NCBI GenBank assembly: GCA_036389315.1
Contig: DASVQF010000011.1
Coordinates: forward strand, 420,495 to 484,494
Direction: 5' to 3'
DNA from: DASQYE01 sp036389315
Lineage (GTDB): Bacteria > Acidobacteriota > Blastocatellia > Pyrinomonadales > Pyrinomonadaceae
DNA length: 64,000 bases
Part shown: positions 29,388-37,780 of the stretch, one piece after another
How the letters are laid out: each line of letters begins with the position of its first letter
How positions within the stretch are numbered: the first letter of the stretch is position 1
Translations under genes and position numbers: made by a program
The notes under the pieces: generated by a model
Databases searched by the model: none
Seen by the model: only the letters and a program-made list of their open reading frames with translations
Told to the model about the DNA's origin: nothing

Positions 29388-31898
29388 GTGGCCGTAAAGA
29401 GCAGCTCGCCCTTATTCACAGAGCTTGTGACGGCAAGAAACCGGCGGAGTTATAATCAAGTTATGGAAGAATATTCAGACCGCACTCCTTTAGACATCGC
29501 CCGTTACCCGATGGTGCCGATACGCGACGTGGTGATCTTTCCCTTCACCAAGGTCGCCTTCAAGATCGGACGCCCCGGCTCCATTCGCGCCCTCGATGAG
29601 GCGCTCTCCTCGGGCGAGCGCACGATCTTTCTCGCCACCCAGCATGACGCGACCGTAGACGAGCCCTCGCCCGAACAGATTTACGGCGTCGGCACGCTCG
29701 GGCGCATACTGCAATCGCAGCGGCAGGAGAACGGGCAGATCAAGGTCGTCGTCGAGGGCCGCGAGCGCGCCACGACCGTGCGCGTCGAAAATAATAGCGG
29801 GGCTTTCACGGCCCTTGTGCGCCGCGCGCCGCAGGTCAGCGAATCGGGCCCACAGATCGAAGCCCTGGTGGGCCGCATCAATCAACTGGTCGAACAGCAC
29901 TTGCGTCTTGCGCCGGACGCGCAGACGGACGCGCTGCAAACCGCCCTGCGCAATCAAGACCCTTCGCACATGGCAGACGCTTTGGCTTCACAGCTTCGCA
30001 TCTCTGTCGAAGACAAGCAGGGCCTTCTGGAAATCTTCTCCACGCAGGCGCGCCTCTCCCGCTTGATCGAGCTGTTGGAGACAGAGCTTGAGAAGCGCCA
30101 GCTCGACCGCACCATCCAGACGCGCGTCAAGCGGCAGATGGAGAAGGCGCAGAAGGAGTATTACCTCAACGAGCAGATCAAGGCGATTCACAAGGAGCTG
30201 GGCCGCAAGGACGAGAAGGCAGAGCTTGAAGACCTGAAGAAAAGAATCGAAGAGGCCGGGATGACCGAAGAGGCCAAAGAGAAAGCCTTGCAGGAGCTGC
30301 ACCGCCTCGAAGCCATGCCGCCGATGTCTGCCGAAGGCACAGTCTCTCGCACCTACATCGACTGGCTCCTGAACGTGCCCTGGAAACAGAAGAGCAAGGA
30401 GATCAAAGACCTCTTGAAAGCCGAAGAGGTCTTGAACGAAGACCACTACGGATTAGAGAAGGTCAAGGATCGCATTCTCGAATACCTGGCCGTGCGCCAA
30501 CTGGTCAAGAATCCCAAAGGCTCCATCCTCTGCTTCGTGGGCCCACCGGGAGTCGGCAAGACTTCTCTCGGTAAATCCATAGCGCGCGCGACGGGCAGAA
30601 AATTCGTCCGCCTCTCTCTGGGCGGCGTGCGCGACGAGGCCGAGATTCGCGGCCATCGTCGCACCTACATCGGCGCTCTGCCCGGCCAGATCATCCAGAT
30701 GATGAAGAAGGCCGGCACGGTCAACCCGCTCATCCTGCTCGACGAAGTGGACAAGCTCGGCGCGGACTTTCGCGGCGACCCCTCGTCGGCCTTGCTCGAA
30801 GTCCTAGACCCTGAGCAGAACAACACCTTCCAGGATCATTACCTGGACGTGGAGTACGATCTCTCGCGCGTCTTCTTCATAGCGACGGCCAACGTCCTGC
30901 ACACCATTCCGCCGCCGCTGCAAGACCGACTTGAGATCATCAGGCTCTCGGGCTATACGGAGCGCGAGAAGCTGGAAATTGCGCGCCGCCACCTCGTCCC
31001 CAAACAGGCCGAATCGAACGGACTGAAGGCAGAGCAGGTCGAGTTCACGGAAGAGGGCTTGCTTGAGATCATACGCCACTACACGCGCGAGGCCGGCGTG
31101 CGCAACATGGAGCGCGAGATAGGCTCCTGCATGCGTAAGGTCGCGCGCAAGCTGGTCTCTGCCACGGAAGGCGACGCCTTCAAGGATATAGTCACGGCCG
31201 AGCGCGTGCGCGATATGCTTGGGCCCATACGCTTCCGCCAGCAGGGCGTTGCGGCCGAAAGCGAGATCGGGCTGGCGACTGGCCTGGCCTGGACAGAGAT
31301 CGGCGGCGAGGTCTTGCAGATCGAAGCCACTTTGACGAACGGGCGCGGCGGCGTGACCTTGACGGGCAAGCTCGGCGACGTGATGCAGGAATCTGCGCAG
31401 GCCGCCCTGACCTGCATCAAGGCGCGGGCCGAGCGTCTGGGGATGAGCCTGGACTTCATACGCAAGCGCGACCTGCACATACATATCCCCGAAGGCGCTA
31501 TCCCGAAGGACGGGCCCTCGGCCGGAATCACCCTGGCGACAGCTATGGCCTCGGCCCTGACGCGCGTCCCCGTGCGCAAGAACGTGGCGATGACGGGCGA
31601 GATCACCTTGCGCGGGAAGGTGCTGCCCATCGGCGGCGTCAAGGAGAAGCTGATGGCCGCGCACCGCCTGGGCGTCAACACTATCTTGCTGCCGAAGGAC
31701 AATGAGAAAGATTTGGTCGAAATCCCGGAGGAAGTGCGCGACGTGATGGACGTTCATCTGGTTGAGACCATAGATGAAGTGCTGGCGCTCGCGCTCGAAG
31801 ACGCGTGCCCGACAGAGGCCGGGGCAGACGACTCTAAGACGCCTCCCATCTGGACGACCGAGCCCCCGGCGCGCGGCGTCCAGACCATCGCCGAATAG
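29388..31898 (+). CDS. lon: ATP-dependent protease Lon
   Basis: An 836-residue (811 from the alternative start) Lon protease. The N-terminal substrate-binding domain begins at YPMVPIRDVVIFPFTKVAF; the AAA+ module has GPPGVGKTSLGKSIA and NPLILLDEVDKLG; the protease domain has the Ser in PKDGPSAGITLA and the Lys in GGVKEKLMAAHR. Two starts compete: GTG at 29388 just after AGGAGGG, and ATG at 29463 eight bases after TATAAT (29450-29455), which would fit a leaderless start and the usual Lon N-terminus. I give the longer form. The acidic tail after about 815 is not conserved. Confidence 0.95.
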   Translation: MAVKSSSPLFTELVTARNRRSYNQVMEEYSDRTPLDIARYPMVPIRDVVIFPFTKVAFKIGRPGSIRALDEALSSGERTIFLATQHDATVDEPSPEQIYGVGTLGRILQSQRQENGQIKVVVEGRERATTVRVENNSGAFTALVRRAPQVSESGPQIEALVGRINQLVEQHLRLAPDAQTDALQTALRNQDPSHMADALASQLRISVEDKQGLLEIFSTQARLSRLIELLETELEKRQLDRTIQTRVKRQMEKAQKEYYLNEQIKAIHKELGRKDEKAELEDLKKRIEEAGMTEEAKEKALQELHRLEAMPPMSAEGTVSRTYIDWLLNVPWKQKSKEIKDLLKAEEVLNEDHYGLEKVKDRILEYLAVRQLVKNPKGSILCFVGPPGVGKTSLGKSIARATGRKFVRLSLGGVRDEAEIRGHRRTYIGALPGQIIQMMKKAGTVNPLILLDEVDKLGADFRGDPSSALLEVLDPEQNNTFQDHYLDVEYDLSRVFFIATANVLHTIPPPLQDRLEIIRLSGYTEREKLEIARRHLVPKQAESNGLKAEQVEFTEEGLLEIIRHYTREAGVRNMEREIGSCMRKVARKLVSATEGDAFKDIVTAERVRDMLGPIRFRQQGVAAESEIGLATGLAWTEIGGEVLQIEATLTNGRGGVTLTGKLGDVMQESAQAALTCIKARAERLGMSLDFIRKRDLHIHIPEGAIPKDGPSAGITLATAMASALTRVPVRKNVAMTGEITLRGKVLPIGGVKEKLMAAHRLGVNTILLPKDNEKDLVEIPEEVRDVMDVHLVETIDEVLALALEDACPTEAGADDSKTPPIWTTEPPARGVQTIAE

Positions 31899-32116
31899 CC
31901 TCCGGGAGGGAAGCGGCCAAGCGCGCACCATGTTTTCCGGTCACGCGCGCGGCCGCTTCAGTTCCAGAGGGAAATGCCGCGCCTCGCTGCGTGGGTCGCG
32001 CCCGAAACCCTGCGACCCGTCATCAATCTTTACAAGCGGAACAATCTTAGGCAGCACGCCGGCCACCTGCATGGGGCGGCCGACGCATTCTTTTGAAAAT
32101 CAGGAGATGAAGAAAA

Positions 32117-32569
32117 ATGAGTTCTAAGTCCGAAGATGCCCATCTGATTCTGAAGTTGTACGATCTGCGCCGCGAAGAGGTCATGCGCCAGGCGCGCACA
32201 TGGTTCCTCGGCGAGTTCAATCCCGGCAGCGCGCAGGAGATTATGGACGCCGTGATGAGCGACAAGAGCGCCTACTTTCGCATGGTCACTTCCTACTGGG
32301 AGATGGCCGCCTCGCTCGTCAACAACGGCGCGATAGACGAGCAGATGTTCAATGACGCGAACGGCGAGCACCTGGCAGTCTTCGCCAAGATTGAGCCGTT
32401 CCTGCCGGAGGTGCGCGAACGCTTCGGCTCGCCCCAGAGCATGCAGCATCTCGAACGATTGGTGCTGCGAATACCTGACGCCAAGGAAAGGATGTCAGCC
32501 TTCCGCGAGCGCATCAAGGCCATGAGGGCCGCTCGCGAAGCTGCGGCCAAGTCACAAGCAGGAGCGTGA
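32117..32569 (+). CDS. Conserved hypothetical helical protein
   Basis: A 150-residue protein with no recognised domain. It is mostly helical, opening SKSEDAHLILKLYDLRREEVMRQARTW and ending in a charged Ala/Lys-rich tail. AGGAG upstream of the ATG at 32117 is well placed. It sits between lon and engB and is followed eight bases later by an inverted repeat. Its place in a proteostasis/translation block suggests a general role, but nothing specific can be said. Confidence 0.7.
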   Translation: MSSKSEDAHLILKLYDLRREEVMRQARTWFLGEFNPGSAQEIMDAVMSDKSAYFRMVTSYWEMAASLVNNGAIDEQMFNDANGEHLAVFAKIEPFLPEVRERFGSPQSMQHLERLVLRIPDAKERMSAFRERIKAMRAAREAAAKSQAGA

Positions 32570-32576
32570 TAAAGCT

Positions 32577-32636
32577 GTGACGAGCGATGAGAGAAAGGCT
32601 TAATAGCTTTTCTCTCATCGCTCGTCGCTCGTCGCT
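32577..32636. repeat. Intergenic heptad inverted repeat 7
   Basis: Left arm 32577-32600 (GTGACGA, GCGATGA, GAGAAAG...) and right arm 32606-32636 (reverse complement GCGACGA, GCGACGA, GCGATGA, GAGAAAA...) pair around a 5-base loop, with one extra heptad on the right. The right arm ends five bases before the engB ATG, leaving no room for a Shine-Dalgarno sequence. Confidence 0.85.
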
Positions 32637-32641
32637 GTCTG

Positions 32642-33229
32642 ATGAAGATTACGAGCGCCGAATTTATTAAGAGCGCGTTTTCGGAGACCGACTGGCCGCG
32701 CGAGAGCGTGCCGGAGGTGGCGTTCCTGGGGCGCTCGAACGTCGGCAAGTCCAGCCTGATTAACTCGCTGGTGGGCGTGCGCGGCCTGGCCAGAACTTCG
32801 GGGACGCCGGGCCGCACGCAGGCTTTGAACTTTTTTCTCATCAATAAACGTTTCCGTTTCGTTGACCTTCCGGGCTACGGTTACGCGCGCGTGCCCCGAA
32901 ACATTCGGCTCGCGTGGGGCGAGATGGCTTCAAACTACCTTGCCAAGCGACGGGAGCTTGTGTTATCAATTCAGATTGTAGATTCGCGTCACGAACCCAC
33001 AACATTGGATTTGCAGCTCAGCGAGTGGCTGGTAGCCAATGCGAAGCCCCGCGTAGTGGTTGCTACGAAATCCGACAAGCTCTCTCAAAACGAGTTGCGA
33101 AAAAGCTTGGAGCGCGTCCGCGAGAGGATGGACGCCGAAAGGGTTATCGCTTATTCTGCGACCAGGGGGCGGGGGCGTGACGAAGTTTGGCGCACTATCG
33201 AAGAAGCGGCCGGTAATTTTGGATTTTAG
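32642..33229 (+). CDS. engB: Ribosome biogenesis GTPase EngB/YsxC
   Basis: A 195-residue TrmE-Era-like GTPase needed for large-subunit assembly. G1 GRSNVGKSSLINSLVG, G2/switch I SGTPGRTQ, G3 DLPGYGYARV, and G4 TKSDK are all present, at normal length for the family. The last residues NFGF and the stop codon are encoded by the start of the heptad repeat at 33217, so the repeat supplies the C-terminus. No ribosome-binding site is visible between the preceding hairpin and the ATG. Confidence 0.95.
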   Translation: MKITSAEFIKSAFSETDWPRESVPEVAFLGRSNVGKSSLINSLVGVRGLARTSGTPGRTQALNFFLINKRFRFVDLPGYGYARVPRNIRLAWGEMASNYLAKRRELVLSIQIVDSRHEPTTLDLQLSEWLVANAKPRVVVATKSDKLSQNELRKSLERVRERMDAERVIAYSATRGRGRDEVWRTIEEAAGNFGF

Positions 33230-33310
33230 ACGCCCGAGCAACGCGAGTTGCGGCCCCGGCCTCTAAGATTCAAGATACGGTAAGTTATAATCCAAAATCT
33301 AAAATCCAAA
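33217..33310. repeat. Inverted repeat 8, overlapping the engB 3' end
   Basis: TTTTGGATTTTAGA at 33217-33230 pairs with the array at 33291-33310 (reverse complement has GGATTTT, AGATTTT, GGA). These are the same heptad words as in the clpP-clpX gap. The engB stop TAG (33227-33229) lies inside the left arm. Confidence 0.75.
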
Positions 33311-33627
33311 CCCCGACATGAGGCCACGCGCGTGTCGCTTCCGGCATCTCAGGGATGACGGAAAAGTTCCCGCGTAATCCGAAGAAGAGTTTTTTGCAGA
33401 CGCTATTTTGGCAGAACAGAAGCATCGTCACCTCGCGCATGACGCATAGTGAGCGCCCCCCTCGACCGAGCGCCTGTTCATGACCTTTGCAACCGAGATC
33501 ATTCCAGATTCATCAATATCGGCTTTCAACAAATTGACAACAACGGCGCGGCTCGGTTGAAGCCGCAATCTGACCACTAGAGAGTGGCGGCCCATAAACT
33601 AAGCGGCCGCCGAAGAGAAGAATAGAG
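33311..33627 (+). promoter_or_regulatory. rho upstream leader with hairpins
   Basis: About 320 bases without a gene. Two short hairpins can be drawn: GCGGCT/AGCCGC near 33548-33566, and GGCGGCC (33586-33592)/GGCCGCC (33605-33611) just upstream of the rho ATG. TTGACA occurs at 33534-33539, but no good -10 follows. Rho is often autoregulated through its leader; that is family knowledge and not shown here. Confidence 0.35.
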
Positions 33628-35049
33628 ATGTCACAACGTACACCACGAACACGCACCTCCGCTACTGCTGCGACGCCGCCGAGCGCGACGAGCGCCAACG
33701 GCGACGGCACCAGCCTCGAAGCGACCACCACCACCACAGCGACGGCCGAAGCTCCACCCGAAAAGGCTGCAACGCGTGAAGTCAAGAGCGAAGACCTCTT
33801 GAACCTCGCCGAACTCAAGGAGATGTCCATCTCCAAGCTCACGCAGATCGCCAAGAGCATGGACGTGCCCGGCGCGACGGGGATGCGCAAGCAGGAGTTG
33901 ATCTTTAAAGTCCTCGCCGCGCAGACCGAAAAGAGCGGGCTCATCTTTTCCGAAGGCGTGCTGGAGACCTTGCCCGACGGCTTCGGATTCCTGCGCGCGC
34001 CCGAATATAACTATCTGCCCGGCCCCGACGACATCTACGTCTCGCCGTCGCAGATCAGGAAGTTCGATCTTCGCACGGGCGACACGGTTTCGGGACAGAT
34101 CCGTCCGCCCAAGGAGGGCGAGCGATATTTCGCGCTCATCAAGGTCGAGGCCATCAATTTCGAGGCCCCAGACCAGGCCCGCGAAAAAGTCTTTTTCGAC
34201 AACCTCACGCCGCTCTACCCGGACGAGCAGTTGAAGATGGAGACCGACAAGGAGAATCTCTCCGCGCGCGTCATAGATTTGGTCACGCCCATCGGCAAGG
34301 GCCAGCGCGGATTGATCGTCGCGCCCCCCCGCACCGGCAAGACCATGCTCTTGCAGACCATCGCCAACTCCATCACGCACAATCACCCGGAAGTGACCTT
34401 GATCGTCCTGCTCATTGACGAGCGCCCGGAAGAGGTCACGGACATGCAGCGCAGTGTCAACGGCGAAGTCATCTCTTCGACCTTCGACGAGCCGCCGACG
34501 CGCCACGTGCAGGTCGCAGACATGGTCATCGAGAAGGCCAAGCGGCTGGTCGAGCACAAGCGCGACGTGGTCATCCTGCTGGATTCGATCACGCGCCTTG
34601 CGCGCGCGCACAACGCCGTCGTCCCGCCATCGGGCAAGATTCTCTCCGGCGGTATCGATTCCAATGCCTTGCAGCGCCCGAAACGCTTCTTCGGCGCGGC
34701 GCGCAACATCGAAGAAGGCGGCAGCCTGACGATCATCGCGACGGCGCTCATAGACACTGGCTCGCGCATGGACGACGTGATCTTCGAGGAGTTCAAGGGC
34801 ACGGGCAACTGCGAAATCCATCTCGACCGGCGTCTGTCGGACAAGCGGCTCTTCCCTGCCATTGACCTGCAACGCTCGGGCACGCGCAAAGAGGAGCTGC
34901 TGCTGAGCAAAGAAGACCTCAATCGCATCTGGGTCATGCGTCGCGTCCTGAACCCGCTCTCGCCCGTCGAGCAGATGGAAGTCGTGCTTGAGCGGTTGGA
35001 GAAATCCCGCTCCAACGCCGAATTCCTGGCCTCCATGCAGCAGAGCTGA
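33628..35049 (+). CDS. rho: Transcription termination factor Rho
   Basis: A 473-residue RNA helicase. An N-terminal Ser/Thr/Ala-rich extension of about 50 residues, unusual relative to E. coli Rho, precedes the Rho N-domain (LNLAELKEMSISKLTQIAKS), the cold-shock-like RNA-binding domain (about 107-175: DGFGFLRAPEYNYLPGPDDIYVS), and the RecA-like ATPase with Walker A GLIVAPPRTGKTML, Walker B LIVLLIDERPEE and the R-loop region. Disordered N-terminal insertions occur in several phyla and can add RNA contacts. The start is the ATG at 33628 after GAAGAGAAGAATAGAG. Confidence 0.96.
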   Translation: MSQRTPRTRTSATAATPPSATSANGDGTSLEATTTTTATAEAPPEKAATREVKSEDLLNLAELKEMSISKLTQIAKSMDVPGATGMRKQELIFKVLAAQTEKSGLIFSEGVLETLPDGFGFLRAPEYNYLPGPDDIYVSPSQIRKFDLRTGDTVSGQIRPPKEGERYFALIKVEAINFEAPDQAREKVFFDNLTPLYPDEQLKMETDKENLSARVIDLVTPIGKGQRGLIVAPPRTGKTMLLQTIANSITHNHPEVTLIVLLIDERPEEVTDMQRSVNGEVISSTFDEPPTRHVQVADMVIEKAKRLVEHKRDVVILLDSITRLARAHNAVVPPSGKILSGGIDSNALQRPKRFFGAARNIEEGGSLTIIATALIDTGSRMDDVIFEEFKGTGNCEIHLDRRLSDKRLFPAIDLQRSGTRKEELLLSKEDLNRIWVMRRVLNPLSPVEQMEVVLERLEKSRSNAEFLASMQQS

Positions 35050-35055
35050 TAAAGG

Positions 35056-35155
35056 CAGTGGCGAGTGACAAGTGACGAGTGATGAGAGAAAAGCTAAAAG
35101 GCATTGCTTTCATTCTTGCTTTTGCTCGTCACTCGTCACTTGTCACTCGCCACTG
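35056..35155. repeat. Intergenic heptad inverted repeat 9
   Basis: Arms 35056-35088 and 35123-35155 begin with 27 perfectly matched bases made of heptads CAGTGGC, GAGTGAC, AAGTGAC, GAGTGAT. It starts seven bases after the rho stop. The same words recur at 37698-37777. Confidence 0.85.
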
Positions 35156-35228
35156 ATTTAATAACGTTCTACTAATTCGAGCATTCGTCTTTCGCCCTGT
35201 ACTTCCGGGTAGAGGAGTGTAAAGAATC

Positions 35229-36656
35229 TTGCGCGTCGCAATCTTTACGTCCGAAGCCATGCCCTTTGCCAAGACGGGCGGGCTCGCCGATGTAGCGGGT
35301 GCTTTGCCGCGCGCGCTCAGAGAAGCGGGGGCGGACGCTTCCGTCATCATGCCGCTCTACGGGCAGGTTGATCGCTCACAGCTTGATGAGCTGATCTTTG
35401 AAGACCTGCCGGTCGAGTGGCGCGGCTCGGTGCGAAGGGTGCGCGTCTTCTACAGCTTCGCTCCGGGAGCGCCTGCGTTTCTCATAGACGCGCCGGAATA
35501 TTTCGCGCGTTCTTCCATCTACGGCTTCCGCGACGACCACGAGCGCTTCGCCTTCTTCTGCCATGCGGCGCTGGCGCTTCTCAAACGCCTGGGCACTCCG
35601 CCCGACGTAGTGCATGGTAATGATTGGCCCTGCGGTTTCGCTTCGGTCGAGCTGCGCCGATTGCGCGCGGTTGACCCTTACTTTGCGCGCACGCGCACGC
35701 TCTTCTCGATACACAACCTGGCCTATCAAGGGGCTTTTGACCCTGGCGAGCTGTGGAAGCTTGGGTTCGGCTCCGAGGGTGAGAGCGATGCTTTCATGCT
35801 TGAGGGCGCGGCTTCGGCACTGAAGGCCGGGTTGATGACGAGTGACTGGCTCTCGACCGTGAGCCGCCGCTACGCCCTTGAGATTCAGACGCCGGAACAG
35901 GGCTACGGGCTCGACTGGCTCCTGAGAGCGCGCAGCGACCGCCTGACGGGTATTACGAACGGCGTTGACTACAACGTCTGGAACCCGGAGACAGACCAGC
36001 ACATCGCCGCCCATTACAGCGCCGAAGACCTGACGGGCAAGCGCGTCTGCAAGCTAGACCTGCTGCGTCGCTTCGGGCTGCCGGAAGAAGAGGAGCGACC
36101 CATCCTGGCGATCATCTCGCGCCTGGTAGCGCAGAAGGGTTACGACCTGATTCGCGAGATCATCGGCGCTCTCTTGGAGACGGGCGCGTTCTTCATAGCA
36201 CTCGGCGCGGGCGCGCGCGAATACGAAGACTTCTTGCAGGCTCTACACGATCACGCCCCGCATCGCGTGGGCGTCTACATAGGCTATGCTGGCGAGCCCC
36301 TGGCCCACCAGATCGAAGCGGGCGCGGACATCTTTCTGATGCCGTCTCTGTACGAGCCCTGCGGCTTGAACCAGATGTACAGCATGCGCTACGGCACTGT
36401 GCCTGTGGTGCGCGCGACGGGCGGCCTCGACGACACGGTCACGGACTTCGACGCCGTGAGCGGCGAGGGTACGGGCTTCAAGTTCCGCGACTACAGGGCC
36501 TCTGCCCTGCTTGAAAAAATACGCGAGGCGCTTTACTGTTATAACGAACCAGAGACATGGCGTCGGATTCAGCGAAACGGCATGCTCACGGATAATTCGT
36601 GGTCGGCCGCCGCGCAAAAGTATCTGAATCTTTACCGCGCCGTAACGGAGTTGTGA
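35229..36656 (+). CDS. glgA: Glycogen synthase GlgA
   Basis: A 475-residue GT5 glucosyltransferase using ADP-glucose. The N-terminal ADP-glucose motif FAKTGGLADVAGALPRALR (KxGGL) is at residues 14-32; HGNDW, SIHNLAYQG, NGVDYNVWNPETD and the C-terminal ExxGLxxxxxM-equivalent PSLYEPCGLNQMYSMRYGT are present. The start is a TTG at 35229 giving the family's usual LRVAIFTSEA-like N-terminus, with GAGGAG about a dozen bases upstream. No other glycogen genes adjoin. Confidence 0.95.
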   Translation: MRVAIFTSEAMPFAKTGGLADVAGALPRALREAGADASVIMPLYGQVDRSQLDELIFEDLPVEWRGSVRRVRVFYSFAPGAPAFLIDAPEYFARSSIYGFRDDHERFAFFCHAALALLKRLGTPPDVVHGNDWPCGFASVELRRLRAVDPYFARTRTLFSIHNLAYQGAFDPGELWKLGFGSEGESDAFMLEGAASALKAGLMTSDWLSTVSRRYALEIQTPEQGYGLDWLLRARSDRLTGITNGVDYNVWNPETDQHIAAHYSAEDLTGKRVCKLDLLRRFGLPEEEERPILAIISRLVAQKGYDLIREIIGALLETGAFFIALGAGAREYEDFLQALHDHAPHRVGVYIGYAGEPLAHQIEAGADIFLMPSLYEPCGLNQMYSMRYGTVPVVRATGGLDDTVTDFDAVSGEGTGFKFRDYRASALLEKIREALYCYNEPETWRRIQRNGMLTDNSWSAAAQKYLNLYRAVTEL

Positions 36657-36736
36657 GCCCGGCACTGTAAGATAATTTCGTATCAGGGGTGCGCGCTTTG
36701 CGCCCCTTTGTGAAAGGGAGTAAGGAGACAATTTAA

Positions 36737-37078
36737 ATGAGTGAACATGTAACGGAAGTCAGCGATAGCAGTTTCGAGAAGGATGTGCTGCAATCGGAGC
36801 AACCGGTGCTGGTGGACTTTTGGGCAGCCTGGTGCGCGCCGTGCCGCATGCTCGCGCCGACGGTCGAGGCCGTGGCCGAGAAGTATTCCGGCAATGCGCG
36901 CGTCGTCAAGCTCAACGTGGACGAGAACCCTTCCGTCTCGCAGCGTTACGGCATCAAAGGCATCCCGACCCTGATTCTCTTCAAGGGCGGCAAGGAGGAA
37001 GAGCGCGTGGTGGGTGCGACCTCGAAGGAGGCCATCTCGCGCATGATTGACAAGCACGTCAGCGCCGCGACGGCCTGA
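36737..37078 (+). CDS. trxA: Thioredoxin with CAPC active site
   Basis: A 113-residue cytoplasmic thioredoxin. The active site is WAAWCAPCRMLAP (about residues 30-42), with Ala where most thioredoxins have Gly (CGPC). The cis-proline in GIKGIPTLILFKGG and the C-terminal helix are normal. Dipeptides between the cysteines tune redox potential, so this variant may differ from E. coli Trx1. AAGGAGA upstream supports the ATG at 36737. Confidence 0.93.
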   Translation: MSEHVTEVSDSSFEKDVLQSEQPVLVDFWAAWCAPCRMLAPTVEAVAEKYSGNARVVKLNVDENPSVSQRYGIKGIPTLILFKGGKEEERVVGATSKEAISRMIDKHVSAATA

Positions 37079-37209
37079 CGGAAGTCTCTGATTCACAGGC
37101 GGCGCGCGCCAAGGGCGAGAGTCTTTACCATCCGATACCTCTCTCGCGCGGGCCCGCGCCGCTCACCCCTGTCCGCAGACCGGAGCGCGAGAGTTCTCCC
37201 TGTTGTAGT

Positions 37210-37692
37210 TTGAACCTGAACGCAGTGTGCATTAACTGCTGCGACATGTGGCCGGTGACAGCGGCACGCTCGCAAGGCATCGCACTTATGAAACAATTGC
37301 GTAAGGGTCGCAGCCAACGCCAGCGCCTGCTCGAAGAAAGACTCGCCGAGCGATTGCGCTCGCGCGCCGTCGAGGACGCAAAGTTTCGCGCCCGTCAAGC
37401 CCAGGGCAAGCTGCGCCGCTTCGTCAGCGCCAATTTCCGCAAGCAGGAAGTCATCGCCTCGCTCTCGCTGCGGCGCGGCGATTGTAATCGCTGCGGCGCA
37501 TGCTGCGAGATTCTCTTCAAATGCCCCTTTCTTAAGAAACACACGGACGGAACGACCACGTGCGGGATATACGAAGACCGCCCCAACCAGTGCCGCCTCT
37601 TCCCCATAGAAAAGCGCGACCTGGAAGAGGTGCGCGGCACATGCAGCTTCTACTTCATAGAGAGGCCGATCAAGCTGGAAAGAGCAAGCTGA
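37210..37692 (+). CDS. YkgJ-like cysteine-cluster protein
   Basis: Up to 160 residues. The core has a CxxCxxCC cluster (CNRCGACCEILFKCPFL) and later TTCGIYEDRPNQCRLFPI and GTCSFYF, matching the zinc- or iron-chelating YkgJ/UPF0153 family of unknown function. The N-terminal third is a basic coiled coil (RKGRSQRQRLLEERLAERLR). The start is uncertain: TTG 37210, ATG 37246 and ATG 37288 are all in frame; the last (MKQLRKG) has AAGG upstream and may be correct. Inverted repeat 10 follows six bases after the stop. Confidence 0.75.
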   Translation: MNLNAVCINCCDMWPVTAARSQGIALMKQLRKGRSQRQRLLEERLAERLRSRAVEDAKFRARQAQGKLRRFVSANFRKQEVIASLSLRRGDCNRCGACCEILFKCPFLKKHTDGTTTCGIYEDRPNQCRLFPIEKRDLEEVRGTCSFYFIERPIKLERAS

Positions 37693-37697
37693 AGAAA

Positions 37698-37777
37698 GCA
37701 GTGACGAGTGACAAGTGATGAGTGACAAGCTTTGAACGCTTTTCTCTCGTCACTCGCCACTCGTCACTCATCACTGC
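37698..37777. repeat. Intergenic heptad inverted repeat 10
   Basis: Left arm 37698-37730 (heptads GAGTGAC, AAGTGAT, GAGTGAC) pairs with 37738-37777, whose reverse complement reads GAGTGAC, GAGTGGC, GAGTGAC, GAGAGAA. It ends three bases before the purA ATG, so purA has no Shine-Dalgarno sequence outside the hairpin. Confidence 0.85.
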
Positions 37778-37780
37778 CTT

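Noticed and set aside
33631..34872. 413-codon minus-strand open frame
   Set aside because: Shadow of rho.
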